This document shows, piece by piece, positions 6,894-14,985 of a DNA stretch of 32,098 nucleotides; position 1 is the stretch's first letter; the number at the start of each line of letters is the position of its first letter. The notes under the pieces were generated by a model, which saw only the letters and a list, made by a program, of their open reading frames with translations, did no database searches and was not told where the DNA came from. A program made the position numbers and the translations under genes. Source of the DNA: JAVJSD01 sp040219575 (lineage in GTDB: Bacteria > Planctomycetota > Planctomycetia > Pirellulales > Pirellulaceae); NCBI GenBank assembly GCA_040219575.1, contig JAVJSD010000153.1, positions 1 to 32,098 on the forward strand, written 5' to 3'.

Positions 6894-7250
6894 TTACTTG
6901 TGCACCTTGTGACAGTTGGCGCAATTGGTGGCCTTGCCGAGGGCCGCCGCCGCGCCGTCCTTGCCCGCCACCACGCCTTCCGCGGCGGCGACGATGGCGG
7001 CGTTCTTTTCCTTCCAGCTGTCCTCGCCGCCCTTCTTGGGCTTGTTGGCCGCCATCGCCTGATAGAGCTTGAGCAACATCTTGGCGTCGTCCGCGGTGCC
7101 GTCGCCGGAGGCGACCTTCTTCAGCAGTCCGTCCTTGTGGGCGATCTTCATGACTTCCTTAATGGTGTACTCGGGCTCTTCGGCGGCGCGCGCGAACGCC
7201 ACCGCGAAAGCCATCGAGCACACAACGCTCAACACAACCAAATTCCTCAT
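6894..7250 (-). CDS. Small periplasmic cytochrome c, class II-like
   Basis: A 118-residue exported haem protein. Residues 1-23 form a signal peptide (MRNLVVLSVVCSMAFAVAFARA). The mature part is alpha-helical and carries a single haem-binding motif, Cys110-Ala-Asn-Cys113-His114, only four residues from the C-terminus. A C-terminal CxxCH in a protein of about 120 residues is the layout of class II cytochromes (c' and c556); Met34 in EVMKIAHK of the first mature helix could be the sixth ligand, as in c556. This is inference from layout. The ATG at 7248-7250 has a GGGAGAG ribosome binding site. A likely role is single-electron transfer in the periplasm. The gene ends at the shared terminator; the FHA-EAL gene lies 231 bases upstream on the same strand. 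Confidence 0.8.
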   Translation of the reverse strand: MRNLVVLSVVCSMAFAVAFARAAEEPEYTIKEVMKIAHKDGLLKKVASGDGTADDAKMLLKLYQAMAANKPKKGGEDSWKEKNAAIVAAAEGVVAGKDGAAAALGKATNCANCHKVHK

Positions 7251-7350
7251 CTGTCGACTCTCCCGTTGGTGAGGTGTGAACATAAACTCCCGTTGGCAAA
7301 CTTGAACACCTGAGTCGTCCATAGTAGCTGGTGAAATGCGCGCGGGAATC

Positions 7351-7379
7351 CCCCAATCCACAAAACCACCCGATTGGGG
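7351..7379. other. Inverted repeat between FHA-EAL and cytochrome genes
   Basis: CCCCAATC at 7351-7358 and GATTGGGG at 7372-7379 form a perfect 8-base inverted repeat with a 13-base loop. There is no T-run, so it is not a standard intrinsic terminator. It sits downstream of the FHA-EAL stop and about 100 bases before the cytochrome start, where it could end the first transcript or regulate the second. A 10-base direct repeat (CTCCCGTTGG at 7260-7269 and 7287-7296) also lies here, its first copy covering the cytochrome ribosome binding site. Confidence 0.45.
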
Positions 7380-7481
7380 TAGGCGGCGCGCGGGGAGTCG
7401 CGCCTGCGGGAAGAGCATTGTGGGCGGAGACGAAGCAGCGCTGCGTAGGTCGCCATCAGGCGCCAGGGCGGTGGAGATCTC

Positions 7482-8657
7482 TCAGCTCGTATAGCGCAGC
7501 GCCGAAGCCGGTCGGCCGAAGAAGTAGCCCTGGGCGAGTTGGAAGCCGAGTCGCCGGCAGGCGTCGGCTTCCTCTTCGCATTCAACGCCTTCCGCCAGGG
7601 AGCGAATCCCAAGGTCGTGCGTCATGCGTAGCAGCGTCGACAGCAGATTCTGACGCGGTTGCGTGGCCCGGTGAATGCCCTGGATGAGCGTGATGTCGAA
7701 CTTCAGGATGTTCGGCGGCACCTCGGCAAGCTCCGCGAAACGGGCCTGTCCGGCGCCGAAATCGTCGTAGGCCAACTCCATGTCGAGCGAGTTCAGCGCG
7801 GCGCGCAGTTCGCGACTGGTTTCCGCGTTGCAGACCGCCGCTTCGTGAATCTCCAGCGTGATCGGCTGATTCGGAAAAGCCCTCCGCAGTTCCTCCAAGG
7901 AGCCGATGAGCGCCGCGGGATGCTTCAGTTCCAGGGGATGCGTGTTGACGAACAAGCGAGGATTGGTGGGGAGCGACTGGCCGGCGGTGATGCCCTCGTG
8001 GCGAAGCATGCGGCTGAGTTCGGTCTCCAGGTTGAGTTGCTCGGCCGCGAGGAACATCTCCTTCGGACTGTTGAGTCCAAACAGTCGGCTGCGCCCCAGC
8101 ACCTCGTAGCCCACAATCTCCTGGTTTTCGAAGCGGACGATCGGTTGAAAATAGGGGACGACGGCCCGTTCGCTGAGCAGGTCGTCGAAGCGCGTCAGGG
8201 CCAGCGCTTGATCGCCGACATTCTCGACGGCGGTTACGCCGCCCCGTTCGTTGGCCTGTCGATTGACGCGCAAGGCGATGTTGGCGAACTGCACCAGGTC
8301 GTTCTCGCCGATCTGCACTTCCTCGTCGACTTCACGACCGTTGACGTAGGTCCCGTTGGTGCTGCCCAAGTCGCGCACGAACAGGGCTCCATCGCGCTCC
8401 ACGATTTCCGCATGCAGGCTGGAAACGGTCGCGCTCGGCAAACAGAGAGACAGGTCCGACCGGCGTCCAACCCGAAAGGGAGACGTATTGATGGGTACGT
8501 ATCGAAAGCCGCCGGCGCCGTCGACCTGTCCCGTCAGGAACCACACATTATTGGCCAGCGGCGCGAAACGCCCCGCCTCCATGGTCGCCATGCGCAGTTC
8601 CCGATAGTCGATCTCTTCCGTGTTCGGCTGCTTTTCGACCGTCTCTGGGGCGTCCAT
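7482..8657 (-). CDS. FHA domain - EAL domain fusion protein
   Basis: A 391-residue cytosolic signalling protein. Residues about 45-135 form an FHA phosphothreonine-binding domain, with GRRSD at 64-68, SSLH at 79-82 and GSTNGT at 98-103. Residues about 163-386 form an EAL domain of the cyclic-di-GMP phosphodiesterase type. Metal and catalytic positions are mostly kept: Glu185 (EVL in place of EAL), Asn238 (NTHP), Glu269 (LEIHE), Asp298-Asp299 (DDFGAG), Lys319 (LKFD), Glu356 and Glu359 (AEGVE) and Gln376 (QGYFFG). Loop 6 reads GAGQARF where active enzymes usually have G(T/A)GYSS, so activity is uncertain. The ATG at 8655-8657 has an AAGGA site; a TTG 19 codons upstream has none. The FHA part implies control by a Ser/Thr kinase. 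Confidence 0.9.
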   Translation of the reverse strand: MDAPETVEKQPNTEEIDYRELRMATMEAGRFAPLANNVWFLTGQVDGAGGFRYVPINTSPFRVGRRSDLSLCLPSATVSSLHAEIVERDGALFVRDLGSTNGTYVNGREVDEEVQIGENDLVQFANIALRVNRQANERGGVTAVENVGDQALALTRFDDLLSERAVVPYFQPIVRFENQEIVGYEVLGRSRLFGLNSPKEMFLAAEQLNLETELSRMLRHEGITAGQSLPTNPRLFVNTHPLELKHPAALIGSLEELRRAFPNQPITLEIHEAAVCNAETSRELRAALNSLDMELAYDDFGAGQARFAELAEVPPNILKFDITLIQGIHRATQPRQNLLSTLLRMTHDLGIRSLAEGVECEEEADACRRLGFQLAQGYFFGRPASALRYTS

Positions 8658-9102
8658 CAACGAATCCTTCGGCGCGGCGAGCGCGTATCGGCGGTTGCTT
8701 GTCGCGAGGGACAAGGTCTGTCGATTGGGGAGTAAGGGCTTTCATGTAAACCAATAGGTCTATTCCCCGCGGTGGTCAAGCTGGTGCGGTCGCCCGCTGC
8801 GCGATTCGCCCAAGCTTCGCCGATCCGCCCGCACGAACCGCGCATCCGGCGGCGCTGAAGCGATCGGCCCAGGCGGCGAAATCGAACCAACGTCTTTTCG
8901 GGGGGACTACGGCCCGCGTAAGAACCGGCGCGTCCAAATCAATCCTTGTTTGCCGAATATCCGTGAAGAGAGTCGCGACCGCCTGAGGCAAGGCGCGATC
9001 CGGGGCAATCGCCGGCGGCGTCCTCAATATCACGGAAGAGTTTCCCGAAATCCATTTGTACCTGCGTGTTTCTTGACAACGGATTGCCACCACGGCGCAT
9101 GG
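8658..9102. other. Divergent spacer between FHA-EAL and porin genes
   Basis: A 445-base region that should contain the promoters of two divergent genes. No small ORF in it is convincing. A TTGACA hexamer occurs at 9073-9078, but no matching -10 follows at 16-18 bases. I see no repeat or strong stem-loop in it. Confidence 0.5.
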
Positions 9103-10719
9103 ATGGAGACTCTCCCCTTGAATACTCGACTCTTCTCCCTGGCCGGCCTCTCCCTGGTCGGCATGTTTCTCACGACGACGTCGTTCGCGCAGTCGATCTA
9201 CGGTGGACCGGCCCCACACGCCGGATTCGCCTACGGAGCGAGTGAGGTTTCGCCGGTCGCCGGCGTCGCCGAGGTTGCGACGCCCGCCGTTCGCGCCGAC
9301 TGGTCGGGAAACACCCCCGCCTCCCTGACGTCGTACTCCACCAACGCCTCGGCCAATCTGGGCGCCGCCCCGTGCGGCGGAGCGGCTCCCAAGTGCGACT
9401 GCAAGAAAATGGAGGCGCTCAGCAAGGCCGTCAAGGGAGCCTACAAAGGCGTCTTCTATGACAACAACTTCGACTACCTTTGCGATCCCTGCTACTGCGA
9501 GTGGTGGCCCGGCGACATGCTCAAGCATAACTGCCTGCTGGACGGCTTGATCCGCTGGGATGTCGGCGGCCAATTCCGCATGCGGCAGCACGCCGAACGC
9601 AACATGCGCGGGCTGGGGCTGACCGGTCGCGACGACGACTTCCTGCTGTACCGCACGCGGGCGTACGCCAACGTCGAAATCAGCGACTGGTTCCGCGCCT
9701 ACGCCGAGTTGAACGACGCCGAGAGCAACTACGAGAACTTCGCGCCCCGGCCGATCGAGGAAGACCGAATGGAGGCGCTCAATCTGTTCGGCGACGTCAA
9801 ACTGTTCGAGGGAGATCGCGGCGCCCTCTGGGCTCGCGTGGGCCGGCAGGAGTTGCTGTACGGCCAGCAGCGGGTGCTCTCGCCGCTCGACTGGGCCAAC
9901 ACCCGCCGCACGTTCGACGGCGCCAAGGCTTTCTGGCGCGGCGAGGACTGGAATCTCGACGTGTTCTACACCCGCCCGGTGCGGAACGTGAACAACCAGT
10001 TCAATTCGTCGATCCAGACGCAAGAGTTCATGGGCGGCTGGTCGACGTACAAGGGCTTCGAAGACCAGACTTGGGACTTCTACTACCTCCGCTTCAATAA
10101 CGCCGCCACCGGCGCCAAGTTCGACACCGCCGGCTGCAACTGGAACGGTAGTCACGGGGCCTGGCTGTTCGACATGTCGGGCGCCAACCAGTGGGGCAGC
10201 CTGGGCACGGTCAGTCATCAGGCGGGCTTCACGACCACCGGCGTCGGCCGCAAGTTCGAGAACCTGCCCTGGTCGCCGGCGCTGTGGGGCTATTTCGACT
10301 GGGCCTCGGGAAGCCCCACCCTCGGCAACGGCTTCGACCACCTGTTCCCCTTGGCGCACAAGTACCTCGGCTTCATGGACTTGTACGGCCGTCGCAACAT
10401 CAATGACGCGAACGTGCTGCTCACCATGAAACCGGCGTCGAACGTGACGCTGCTCGCCTGGTACCACATGTTCCGTCTCGAGCAGGGCACCGACGTTCCG
10501 TACACGGTCGTCATGACGCCGTTCGTCACCACGCCCGGCGGCAGCAAGGACCTGGGCGAGGAAATCGACACCATCATCTCCTGGGACGTGAACGAGCGCT
10601 GGAACATGCTGTTCGGCTACTCGCACTACTTCGCCGGCAGCTTCTACGACACGAATCCCGCCGTCCCCTTCAACGGCGACGCCGACTTCTTCTATACGCA
10701 ATCGACTTGGAATTTCTGA
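9103..10719 (+). CDS. Outer-membrane porin, alginate-export (AlgE-like) family
   Basis: A 538-residue exported beta-barrel. The signal peptide runs to about residue 29 (SLAGLSLVGMFLTTTSFA/QS). A cysteine-rich segment follows, with seven cysteines at 91, 98, 100, 127, 130, 132 and 144 (CDC, CDPCYC). The barrel then shows alternating aromatic strands; WARVGRQELLYGQQRVLSP and DWANTRRTFDGAKAFWR match the alginate-export (PF13372) family, and the protein ends in a terminal Phe (STWNF), the outer-membrane assembly signal. The family was named for alginate export, but in planctomycetes the substrate is unknown. The ATG at 9103 has a weak ribosome binding site; a TTG at 9118, preceded by GGAG at 9 bases, is an equally good start and keeps the signal peptide. 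A GC-rich hairpin follows the stop. Confidence 0.82.
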   Translation: METLPLNTRLFSLAGLSLVGMFLTTTSFAQSIYGGPAPHAGFAYGASEVSPVAGVAEVATPAVRADWSGNTPASLTSYSTNASANLGAAPCGGAAPKCDCKKMEALSKAVKGAYKGVFYDNNFDYLCDPCYCEWWPGDMLKHNCLLDGLIRWDVGGQFRMRQHAERNMRGLGLTGRDDDFLLYRTRAYANVEISDWFRAYAELNDAESNYENFAPRPIEEDRMEALNLFGDVKLFEGDRGALWARVGRQELLYGQQRVLSPLDWANTRRTFDGAKAFWRGEDWNLDVFYTRPVRNVNNQFNSSIQTQEFMGGWSTYKGFEDQTWDFYYLRFNNAATGAKFDTAGCNWNGSHGAWLFDMSGANQWGSLGTVSHQAGFTTTGVGRKFENLPWSPALWGYFDWASGSPTLGNGFDHLFPLAHKYLGFMDLYGRRNINDANVLLTMKPASNVTLLAWYHMFRLEQGTDVPYTVVMTPFVTTPGGSKDLGEEIDTIISWDVNERWNMLFGYSHYFAGSFYDTNPAVPFNGDADFFYTQSTWNF

Positions 10720-10742
10720 TTGCGAATGGGGCCATCGAAATC

Positions 10743-10774
10743 GGACGGGCGGCGGAGCACGGCGCCGCCCGTCC
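10743..10774. terminator. GC-rich hairpin after the porin gene
   Basis: A perfect 12-base stem, GGACGGGCGGCG (10743-10754) with CGCCGCCCGTCC (10763-10774), and an 8-base loop, 23 bases after the porin stop. It lacks the T-run of an intrinsic terminator, so it may instead protect the 3' end or assist Rho-dependent ending. Confidence 0.55.
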
Positions 10775-11011
10775 AATCGCACCGCGGTTTTCCGCTAACG
10801 ATTCCCTTCTTCGCGACCAATGACTACTGGTCAAAGACGATTGGTCCTCGCAATTCACGCGATCGGCCGGCGATTCTGCTAGGCTTGTCTAAACGTCCAA
10901 ACGATGTTGGTGCGGGTGTTGCGGGAAGGGGAGAGCGTTTCGCCTTTCGGCCGTACTTCGAAATCCCCGCGGCAGCATTTTTGCGTCTTGAGAAGAACGG
11001 GAGCCGCCAAC

Positions 11012-12331
11012 GTGGAAGATCCATCGGTACGCATTCGAATTGCGATTGCAATCGCGGCGATGATGCTGCTCCGCTTTGAGGCGGTCACGGGCGAAGACTG
11101 GCCGCATTGGCGAGGGCCGAATCGCAATGACGTGGTGACGGAGGATTCCGGCTTCACCCGTGGCGCGTGGCCGCCCAAGGCGGAGTTGTGGAGCGCGGGC
11201 CTCGGCGAGGGCTCCACTTCGCCGATCGTCGTCGACGGCAAACTGTACACGCTGGGATGGTCCAAGGGACGCGACAGCGTCGTCTGTCTCGACGCCGCAT
11301 CGGGCAAGGAGTTGTGGCGGCAGTCGTACGCCTGCCCCGAGTACGGACGCGAAAGCGACGGCGACAAGGGACTCTACGGAGGCGTCACGCCGACTCCGTC
11401 GTTCGATCCCGCGACGGGCTGGCTGTTCACGCTCGGCAACGACGGCGATCTGTATTGCTGGGACGCGCGACAAGACGGCCAGCGGCGTTGGAACCTGAAC
11501 CTGTACGACAAGTACCAGCCGCCCATGCGGCCCAAAGTGGGGCGCAGCGGACGCCGCGACTACGGCTACACCACCTCGCCCCTGGTCTGGAACGACTGGG
11601 TGATTGTCGAGGTCGGTTCGCCTCAGCACGGCAACACGATCGCCTTCTCGAAAGAGACGGGACGGGAGGTGTGGCGCAGCCAGTCGAAGGATCACGCCGG
11701 ACACTCCGGCGGCCTCGTGCCGATCGTCGTCGAAGGAATTCCGTGCGCGGCGATCTTCACCTTCGCCCATCTATTGGTGATGCGGCTCGACGCCGGACAT
11801 GAAGGCGAAACCGTCGCGGAATATCCCTGGATGACCAGCTTCGCCAACAGCATCGCCACGCCGGCCGTGCACGAGAACTACGTGCTCGTCACCGCCGCCT
11901 ACAACCACGAGGCGATGTGCAAACTCGAGATCACGCTGCGCGGCGCCCGCAAGGTTTGGGAAGTGGAGGAGTCGTCGGGCGTCTGCTCGCCGGTGATCCA
12001 CAAGGGGAGCATCTACTGGGCCTCGCGGAATCTGCGCTGCCTCGACTTCGAGACCGGCCGCGTGCGGTGGAAGGGAGACAAAAATCTCGGCAGTCCCGGT
12101 TCGTGCATCGTCACCGGCGACGACCGCATCATCGTCTGGGCCGGACGCGGCGAATTGCTGCTGGCCGAGACGGCGGTCCGCTCTCCGGCGCGCTGCACCG
12201 AACTGGCCTCGCTCGACGGAGTCTTCCGCAGCGACGCCTGGCCGCACGTGGTGCTTTCCGACGGGCTGTTGTTCTGCAAGGAGCGCAACGGCGCCATCAA
12301 GTGCTTCGACCTCCGCGGCCGCGATAAGTGA
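11012..12331 (+). CDS. PQQ-type beta-propeller protein
   Basis: A 439-residue exported protein built of PQQ/BamB-like propeller blades. It starts with a short hydrophobic segment (IRIAIAIAAMMLLRFEAVTG) that acts as a signal peptide or anchor, followed by DWPHWRGPNR, the entry motif of this family. Blades are visible as repeated 'DGKLYTLG ... VVCLDAASGKELWRQ' units, for example at about residues 75-100, 150-170, 205-230 and 340-360. No catalytic residue of quinoprotein dehydrogenases is evident, so this is more likely a scaffold or binding protein, although a quinoprotein role cannot be excluded. The GTG at 11012 is chosen because GGGAG lies 8 bases upstream; the frame is open to 10904, but that part is basic and not signal-like. 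Confidence 0.82.
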   Translation: MEDPSVRIRIAIAIAAMMLLRFEAVTGEDWPHWRGPNRNDVVTEDSGFTRGAWPPKAELWSAGLGEGSTSPIVVDGKLYTLGWSKGRDSVVCLDAASGKELWRQSYACPEYGRESDGDKGLYGGVTPTPSFDPATGWLFTLGNDGDLYCWDARQDGQRRWNLNLYDKYQPPMRPKVGRSGRRDYGYTTSPLVWNDWVIVEVGSPQHGNTIAFSKETGREVWRSQSKDHAGHSGGLVPIVVEGIPCAAIFTFAHLLVMRLDAGHEGETVAEYPWMTSFANSIATPAVHENYVLVTAAYNHEAMCKLEITLRGARKVWEVEESSGVCSPVIHKGSIYWASRNLRCLDFETGRVRWKGDKNLGSPGSCIVTGDDRIIVWAGRGELLLAETAVRSPARCTELASLDGVFRSDAWPHVVLSDGLLFCKERNGAIKCFDLRGRDK

Positions 12332-12341
12332 CGCTTGTCGC

Positions 12342-12393
12342 AGCCTGTGCATCGGGCTCGCCGCATCCGCCCGAGCCCGTTGCGCCAGCAAGG
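12342..12393. repeat. Decayed copy of the CGAGCCCGTAGCGCCAGCAAGG repeat
   Basis: The right arm CGAGCCCGTTGCGCCAGCAAGG (12372-12393) matches one arm of the perfect inverted repeat at 28643-28694 at 21 of 22 bases. The left arm is degraded to GGGCTCG (12354-12360) with a poor extension upstream. It lies just after the PQQ-propeller gene and could end its transcript. Confidence 0.7.
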
Positions 12394-12568
12394 GAGTCAG
12401 GCCTCAAGTCGAGTTTCCATCATCGAATCCCGCCTCGCCGCTGGTCCTGTCTCTGGCTTCCCTCCGCCCCATGTGAGAGACTAACCCCCATCGTCCGAAA
12501 GCCGCCCCTTCACGCTACATCTTGCCCTTTCACTCTTGCCACTTTCCTTCTTGCTTCTACCTCTTCAC

Positions 12569-12603
12569 TTTTACCTTTTACCTTTTACCTTTTACCTTTT
12601 ACC
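12569..12603. repeat. TTTTACC heptamer tandem repeat in a polypyrimidine leader
   Basis: Five exact units of TTTTACC sit 14 bases before the GTG start of the oxidoreductase gene. They are part of a stretch of roughly 110 bases (12500-12617) that is strongly C+T-rich on the plus strand. Because the unit is 7 bp, a change in copy number would shift the upstream frame that is open from 12522. Confidence 0.9.
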
Positions 12604-12617
12604 TTTGCATTTCCACC

Positions 12618-14216
12618 GTGCCCCACGACGCCATCATCCTCGGCGCCGGCCACAACGGCCTGATCGTCGCCGCTTACCTGGCCAAGGCGGGGCTCGACGT
12701 GTTGGTGCTCGACCGGAGGCACGTGGCGGGCGGCGGGCTGGAGACGTCGGAGGATCCTCGTCATCCCGGCTTTCTCCACAACACCCATTCGTTCTTCCAT
12801 CGCGGCGTCAGCCAGATGCCGTGGTTCCGCGATCTGCAGCTGTCGCGATTCGGGGCGCGCTACGTCGAGCCCGAATTGAACGTGGCGATGCTGTTGCGCG
12901 GCGGCGAAGCGCTCTGCTGGTGGACCGATTTCGAGAAGACTGTCGCCTCGTTCGCCGAATTCAATCCACGCGACGCGGAGGAACTACGCCGCTGGCGCGA
13001 TGAATTCCTGCCGATCGTCGAGAAGATCATCGCCGTCGAGGCGATGTCGCCGCCGCTGCCGCCGGAGCGACGCCGCGAACTGCTTGGCGCGTCGCCCGAA
13101 GGACGCCGCCTGCTGGAAGTCAGCCGGCTCTCGCCGCTGGAGTTCGTCGAGCGGCACTTCGAGCACCCGGCCGTTCGCGCCGGGCTGTTGTTCTTCAATG
13201 GGTTAAGGGAAGTCGACCTGCGGGCGCCCGGCTTCGGACACCACATTCCATTTCTGTTGGCCAGCCCGGCCAAGGCGCAGATGTGCCTGGGCGGGTCGGC
13301 GGCTTTGGGGCGAGCGCTGGTCGCCGCCGTGCATCACCAGGGAGGGCAAGTGCGGCTATCGACCGAGTTGCACAGGATCATCGTGCGAGACGGAAGGGCC
13401 GTCGGCGTTGAGACCACCGATGGTGAGCAGATCGAAAGTCGCCAGGTCGTCTCGTCGCTCAATCCGCACCAGACGTTCTTCGACCTGCTCGAAGAGGCCG
13501 ACGTGCCGCAACCGTGGCGTGAGAAGGCGGCCCGTTTCCAGTACAACCTGCTGGCGCCGCTGTTCGCGTTGAATGTCAATCTGCACCAACCGCCCCACTA
13601 CACGGCGGCACGGAAGAGGCCGGAACTCGACGACGCCTTGATGGTGATCCTGGGGCTGGAGGATGTCGAGCAGTTTCACGACATCGTGCGGCATCACGAG
13701 GCCGGCACGATTCCACCGACCGTGATGTGGGGCGCCTGCCCCACGCGGTTCGACCCTTCACAGGCGCCGCCGGGAAAACATACCGCCTTCATGTGGGAGA
13801 AATTGCCGTATCGCCTCCGCGGCGACGCGCAACATTGGGATCGCGAGACGTCGGGCCACGCCCGAGTGATGCTGGAGATGTGGTGCGAGTACGCGCCGAA
13901 CCTGGCGGACGCCGTGATCGATCACTTCGCCCGCTCGCCGCTCGACACGGTCCGCACGCTGCCCAATATGCGTCATGGCGACCTGCTGGTGGGCGCGTTC
14001 ACGGGCGGCCAGGTCGGCTACGATCGTCCGTTTCCCGGCGCCGGCCATTACCGCACGCATCTGGACGGGCTGTATCTGTGCGGTTCCTGTTGCCACCCGG
14101 GCGGCAACGTCACCGGCCTGCCCGGCTACAACGCGACGCAGGTGCTGCTGGCCGACCTCGGCCTCGACGCCGACTGGCTGCCGCCGCCGGCTGAAGAGCG
14201 GTTCGGCTTGTCGTAA
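12618..14216 (+). CDS. Phytoene desaturase-like FAD-dependent oxidoreductase (COG1233)
   Basis: A 532-residue FAD enzyme of the CrtI/PYROXD2 group. The N-terminal dinucleotide fold is ILGAGHNGLIVAAYLAKAGL (the GxGxxG variant Gly9-Ala-Gly-His-Asn-Gly14) and ends at the acidic LVLDRR. A GGGLET motif follows, then GGSAALGRALVAAVHHQGGQVRLSTELHRII in the middle. The C-terminal FAD motif is GLYLCGSCCHPGGNVTGLPGYNATQVLLADLGL. The family includes carotenoid desaturases, ketolases and retinol saturases; no other carotenoid gene is nearby, so the substrate is open. The GTG at 12618 begins the conserved fold directly. The upstream in-frame extension is a translated pyrimidine repeat and is rejected. No ribosome binding site is visible. 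Confidence 0.88.
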   Translation: MPHDAIILGAGHNGLIVAAYLAKAGLDVLVLDRRHVAGGGLETSEDPRHPGFLHNTHSFFHRGVSQMPWFRDLQLSRFGARYVEPELNVAMLLRGGEALCWWTDFEKTVASFAEFNPRDAEELRRWRDEFLPIVEKIIAVEAMSPPLPPERRRELLGASPEGRRLLEVSRLSPLEFVERHFEHPAVRAGLLFFNGLREVDLRAPGFGHHIPFLLASPAKAQMCLGGSAALGRALVAAVHHQGGQVRLSTELHRIIVRDGRAVGVETTDGEQIESRQVVSSLNPHQTFFDLLEEADVPQPWREKAARFQYNLLAPLFALNVNLHQPPHYTAARKRPELDDALMVILGLEDVEQFHDIVRHHEAGTIPPTVMWGACPTRFDPSQAPPGKHTAFMWEKLPYRLRGDAQHWDRETSGHARVMLEMWCEYAPNLADAVIDHFARSPLDTVRTLPNMRHGDLLVGAFTGGQVGYDRPFPGAGHYRTHLDGLYLCGSCCHPGGNVTGLPGYNATQVLLADLGLDADWLPPPAEERFGLS

Positions 14217-14299
14217 CCCGCTCTACTTCACGCACATGTCCGATGGGCTGGTCCACAGCGCTTTCTCAAGCGTGGCGGCCGTCAATGTTTCTTTCTCTT

Positions 14300-14321
14300 T
14301 ACCGCCGTTTCGCGGTATACT
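14300..14321 (+). promoter_or_regulatory. TA promoter -10 with overlapping operator palindrome
   Basis: TATACT at 14316-14321 matches a -10 box and lies only 7 bases before the antitoxin ATG at 14329, which predicts a start point on or next to the A of ATG, that is, a leaderless mRNA. A perfect 6-base inverted repeat, TACCGC (14300-14305) and GCGGTA (14312-14317), overlaps the -10. Such a site is where an antitoxin or toxin-antitoxin complex would bind to repress its own operon. The -35 is weak. The positions are seen; the function is inferred. Confidence 0.55.
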
Positions 14322-14328
14322 TGTCGGT

Positions 14329-14595
14329 ATGACCGCCAAACTTAGCAAAGATCTTGCGGCCGCCCTGCTCGCCACCGGCGGCAGTGGGCTGGAAGTTGTC
14401 GATCCCGACACCCAGCGCACGTACATGATCGTCGATAGCGACATCCATCGTCGGGCCATGGAGGCTTTGCGTCGGCAACAGGATCATGACGCCATCGCCG
14501 AAGGTCTTGCCGAGATGGAAGCCGGCCACGGCAAGCCGCTTGACGAGGCATTTGCAGACATGCGATCCCGGCTCGGATTCCCTCACACGCCGTGA
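14329..14595 (+). CDS. Probable antitoxin of a RelE/ParE-type module
   Basis: An 88-residue protein preceding a RelE/ParE-like toxin. It opens MTAKLSKDLAAALLATGGSG, has a central DPDTQRTYMIVDSDIHRRAMEALRRQQ and ends in an acidic helical tail (DAIAEGLAEMEAGHGKPLDEAFADMRSRLGF), of the type that wraps around the toxin. The role rests mainly on position: its TGA (14593-14595) overlaps the toxin GTG (14592-14594) as GTGA, giving translational coupling. The start follows a -10 box and a palindrome (14300-14321), consistent with autoregulation. No ribosome binding site is present, as expected for a leaderless message. Confidence 0.75.
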   Translation: MTAKLSKDLAAALLATGGSGLEVVDPDTQRTYMIVDSDIHRRAMEALRRQQDHDAIAEGLAEMEAGHGKPLDEAFADMRSRLGFPHTP

Positions 14596-14933
14596 CGTTC
14601 CGCGTTGTCATTCTGCCGCGAGCCGAAGCGGATATTGAAGCAAACGCGCGTTGGTGGGCCTCGAGTCATTCCCCCGAACAGGCGGCGCAATGGTTCGACG
14701 CCGTGCACGAGCAACTGAAGTCTCTCTCGGACTCTCCCGAGATCAACGGATTCTCGGCCGAGAACGACGCGTTTCCTTACAAGATTCGCGACAAACTCCT
14801 GGGGCTCGGCTCGCGCCGCAGCTACCGTGCGGTATTCACCATCAAAGGGGAAGCAGTGTACGTCCTGACCGTTCGCCGAGCGTCACAAGACGTGTTGCGG
14901 CCGGATCAGGTCGACGCACCCACTTCGGCGTAA
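14592..14933 (+). CDS. RelE/ParE superfamily toxin
   Basis: A 113-residue protein of the RelE/ParE fold, acting either on mRNA in the ribosome (RelE) or on DNA gyrase (ParE). It starts TFRVVILPRAEADIEANARWW, the beta strand followed by two helices typical of ParE-like proteins. The core ends in a basic strand pair (GSRRSYRAVFTIKGEAVYVLTVRRASQD). The P-x-A-E-x-D-I pattern and R-A-V-F...VLTVRR favour the ParE subgroup. It starts with GTG overlapping the antitoxin stop. It is followed 52 bases later by the convergent end of gatB. No mobile-element marks flank the pair. Confidence 0.85.
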   Translation: MTFRVVILPRAEADIEANARWWASSHSPEQAAQWFDAVHEQLKSLSDSPEINGFSAENDAFPYKIRDKLLGLGSRRSYRAVFTIKGEAVYVLTVRRASQDVLRPDQVDAPTSA

Positions 14934-14985
14934 ACCCAAGCAACGCTGCTTCGCGCGAGCGCGTCAACAGCGGATGACAGCGGCG

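Noticed and set aside
9073..9078. TTGACA hexamer before the porin gene as a -35 box
   Set aside because: No -10-like hexamer follows at 16-18 bases; the sequence there is CGCATG.
8776..10782. Minus-strand open frame of 668 codons opposite the porin
   Set aside because: It mirrors the codon pattern of the porin gene; repeated valine/glutamate/histidine-rich text without a family motif, and no ribosome binding site.
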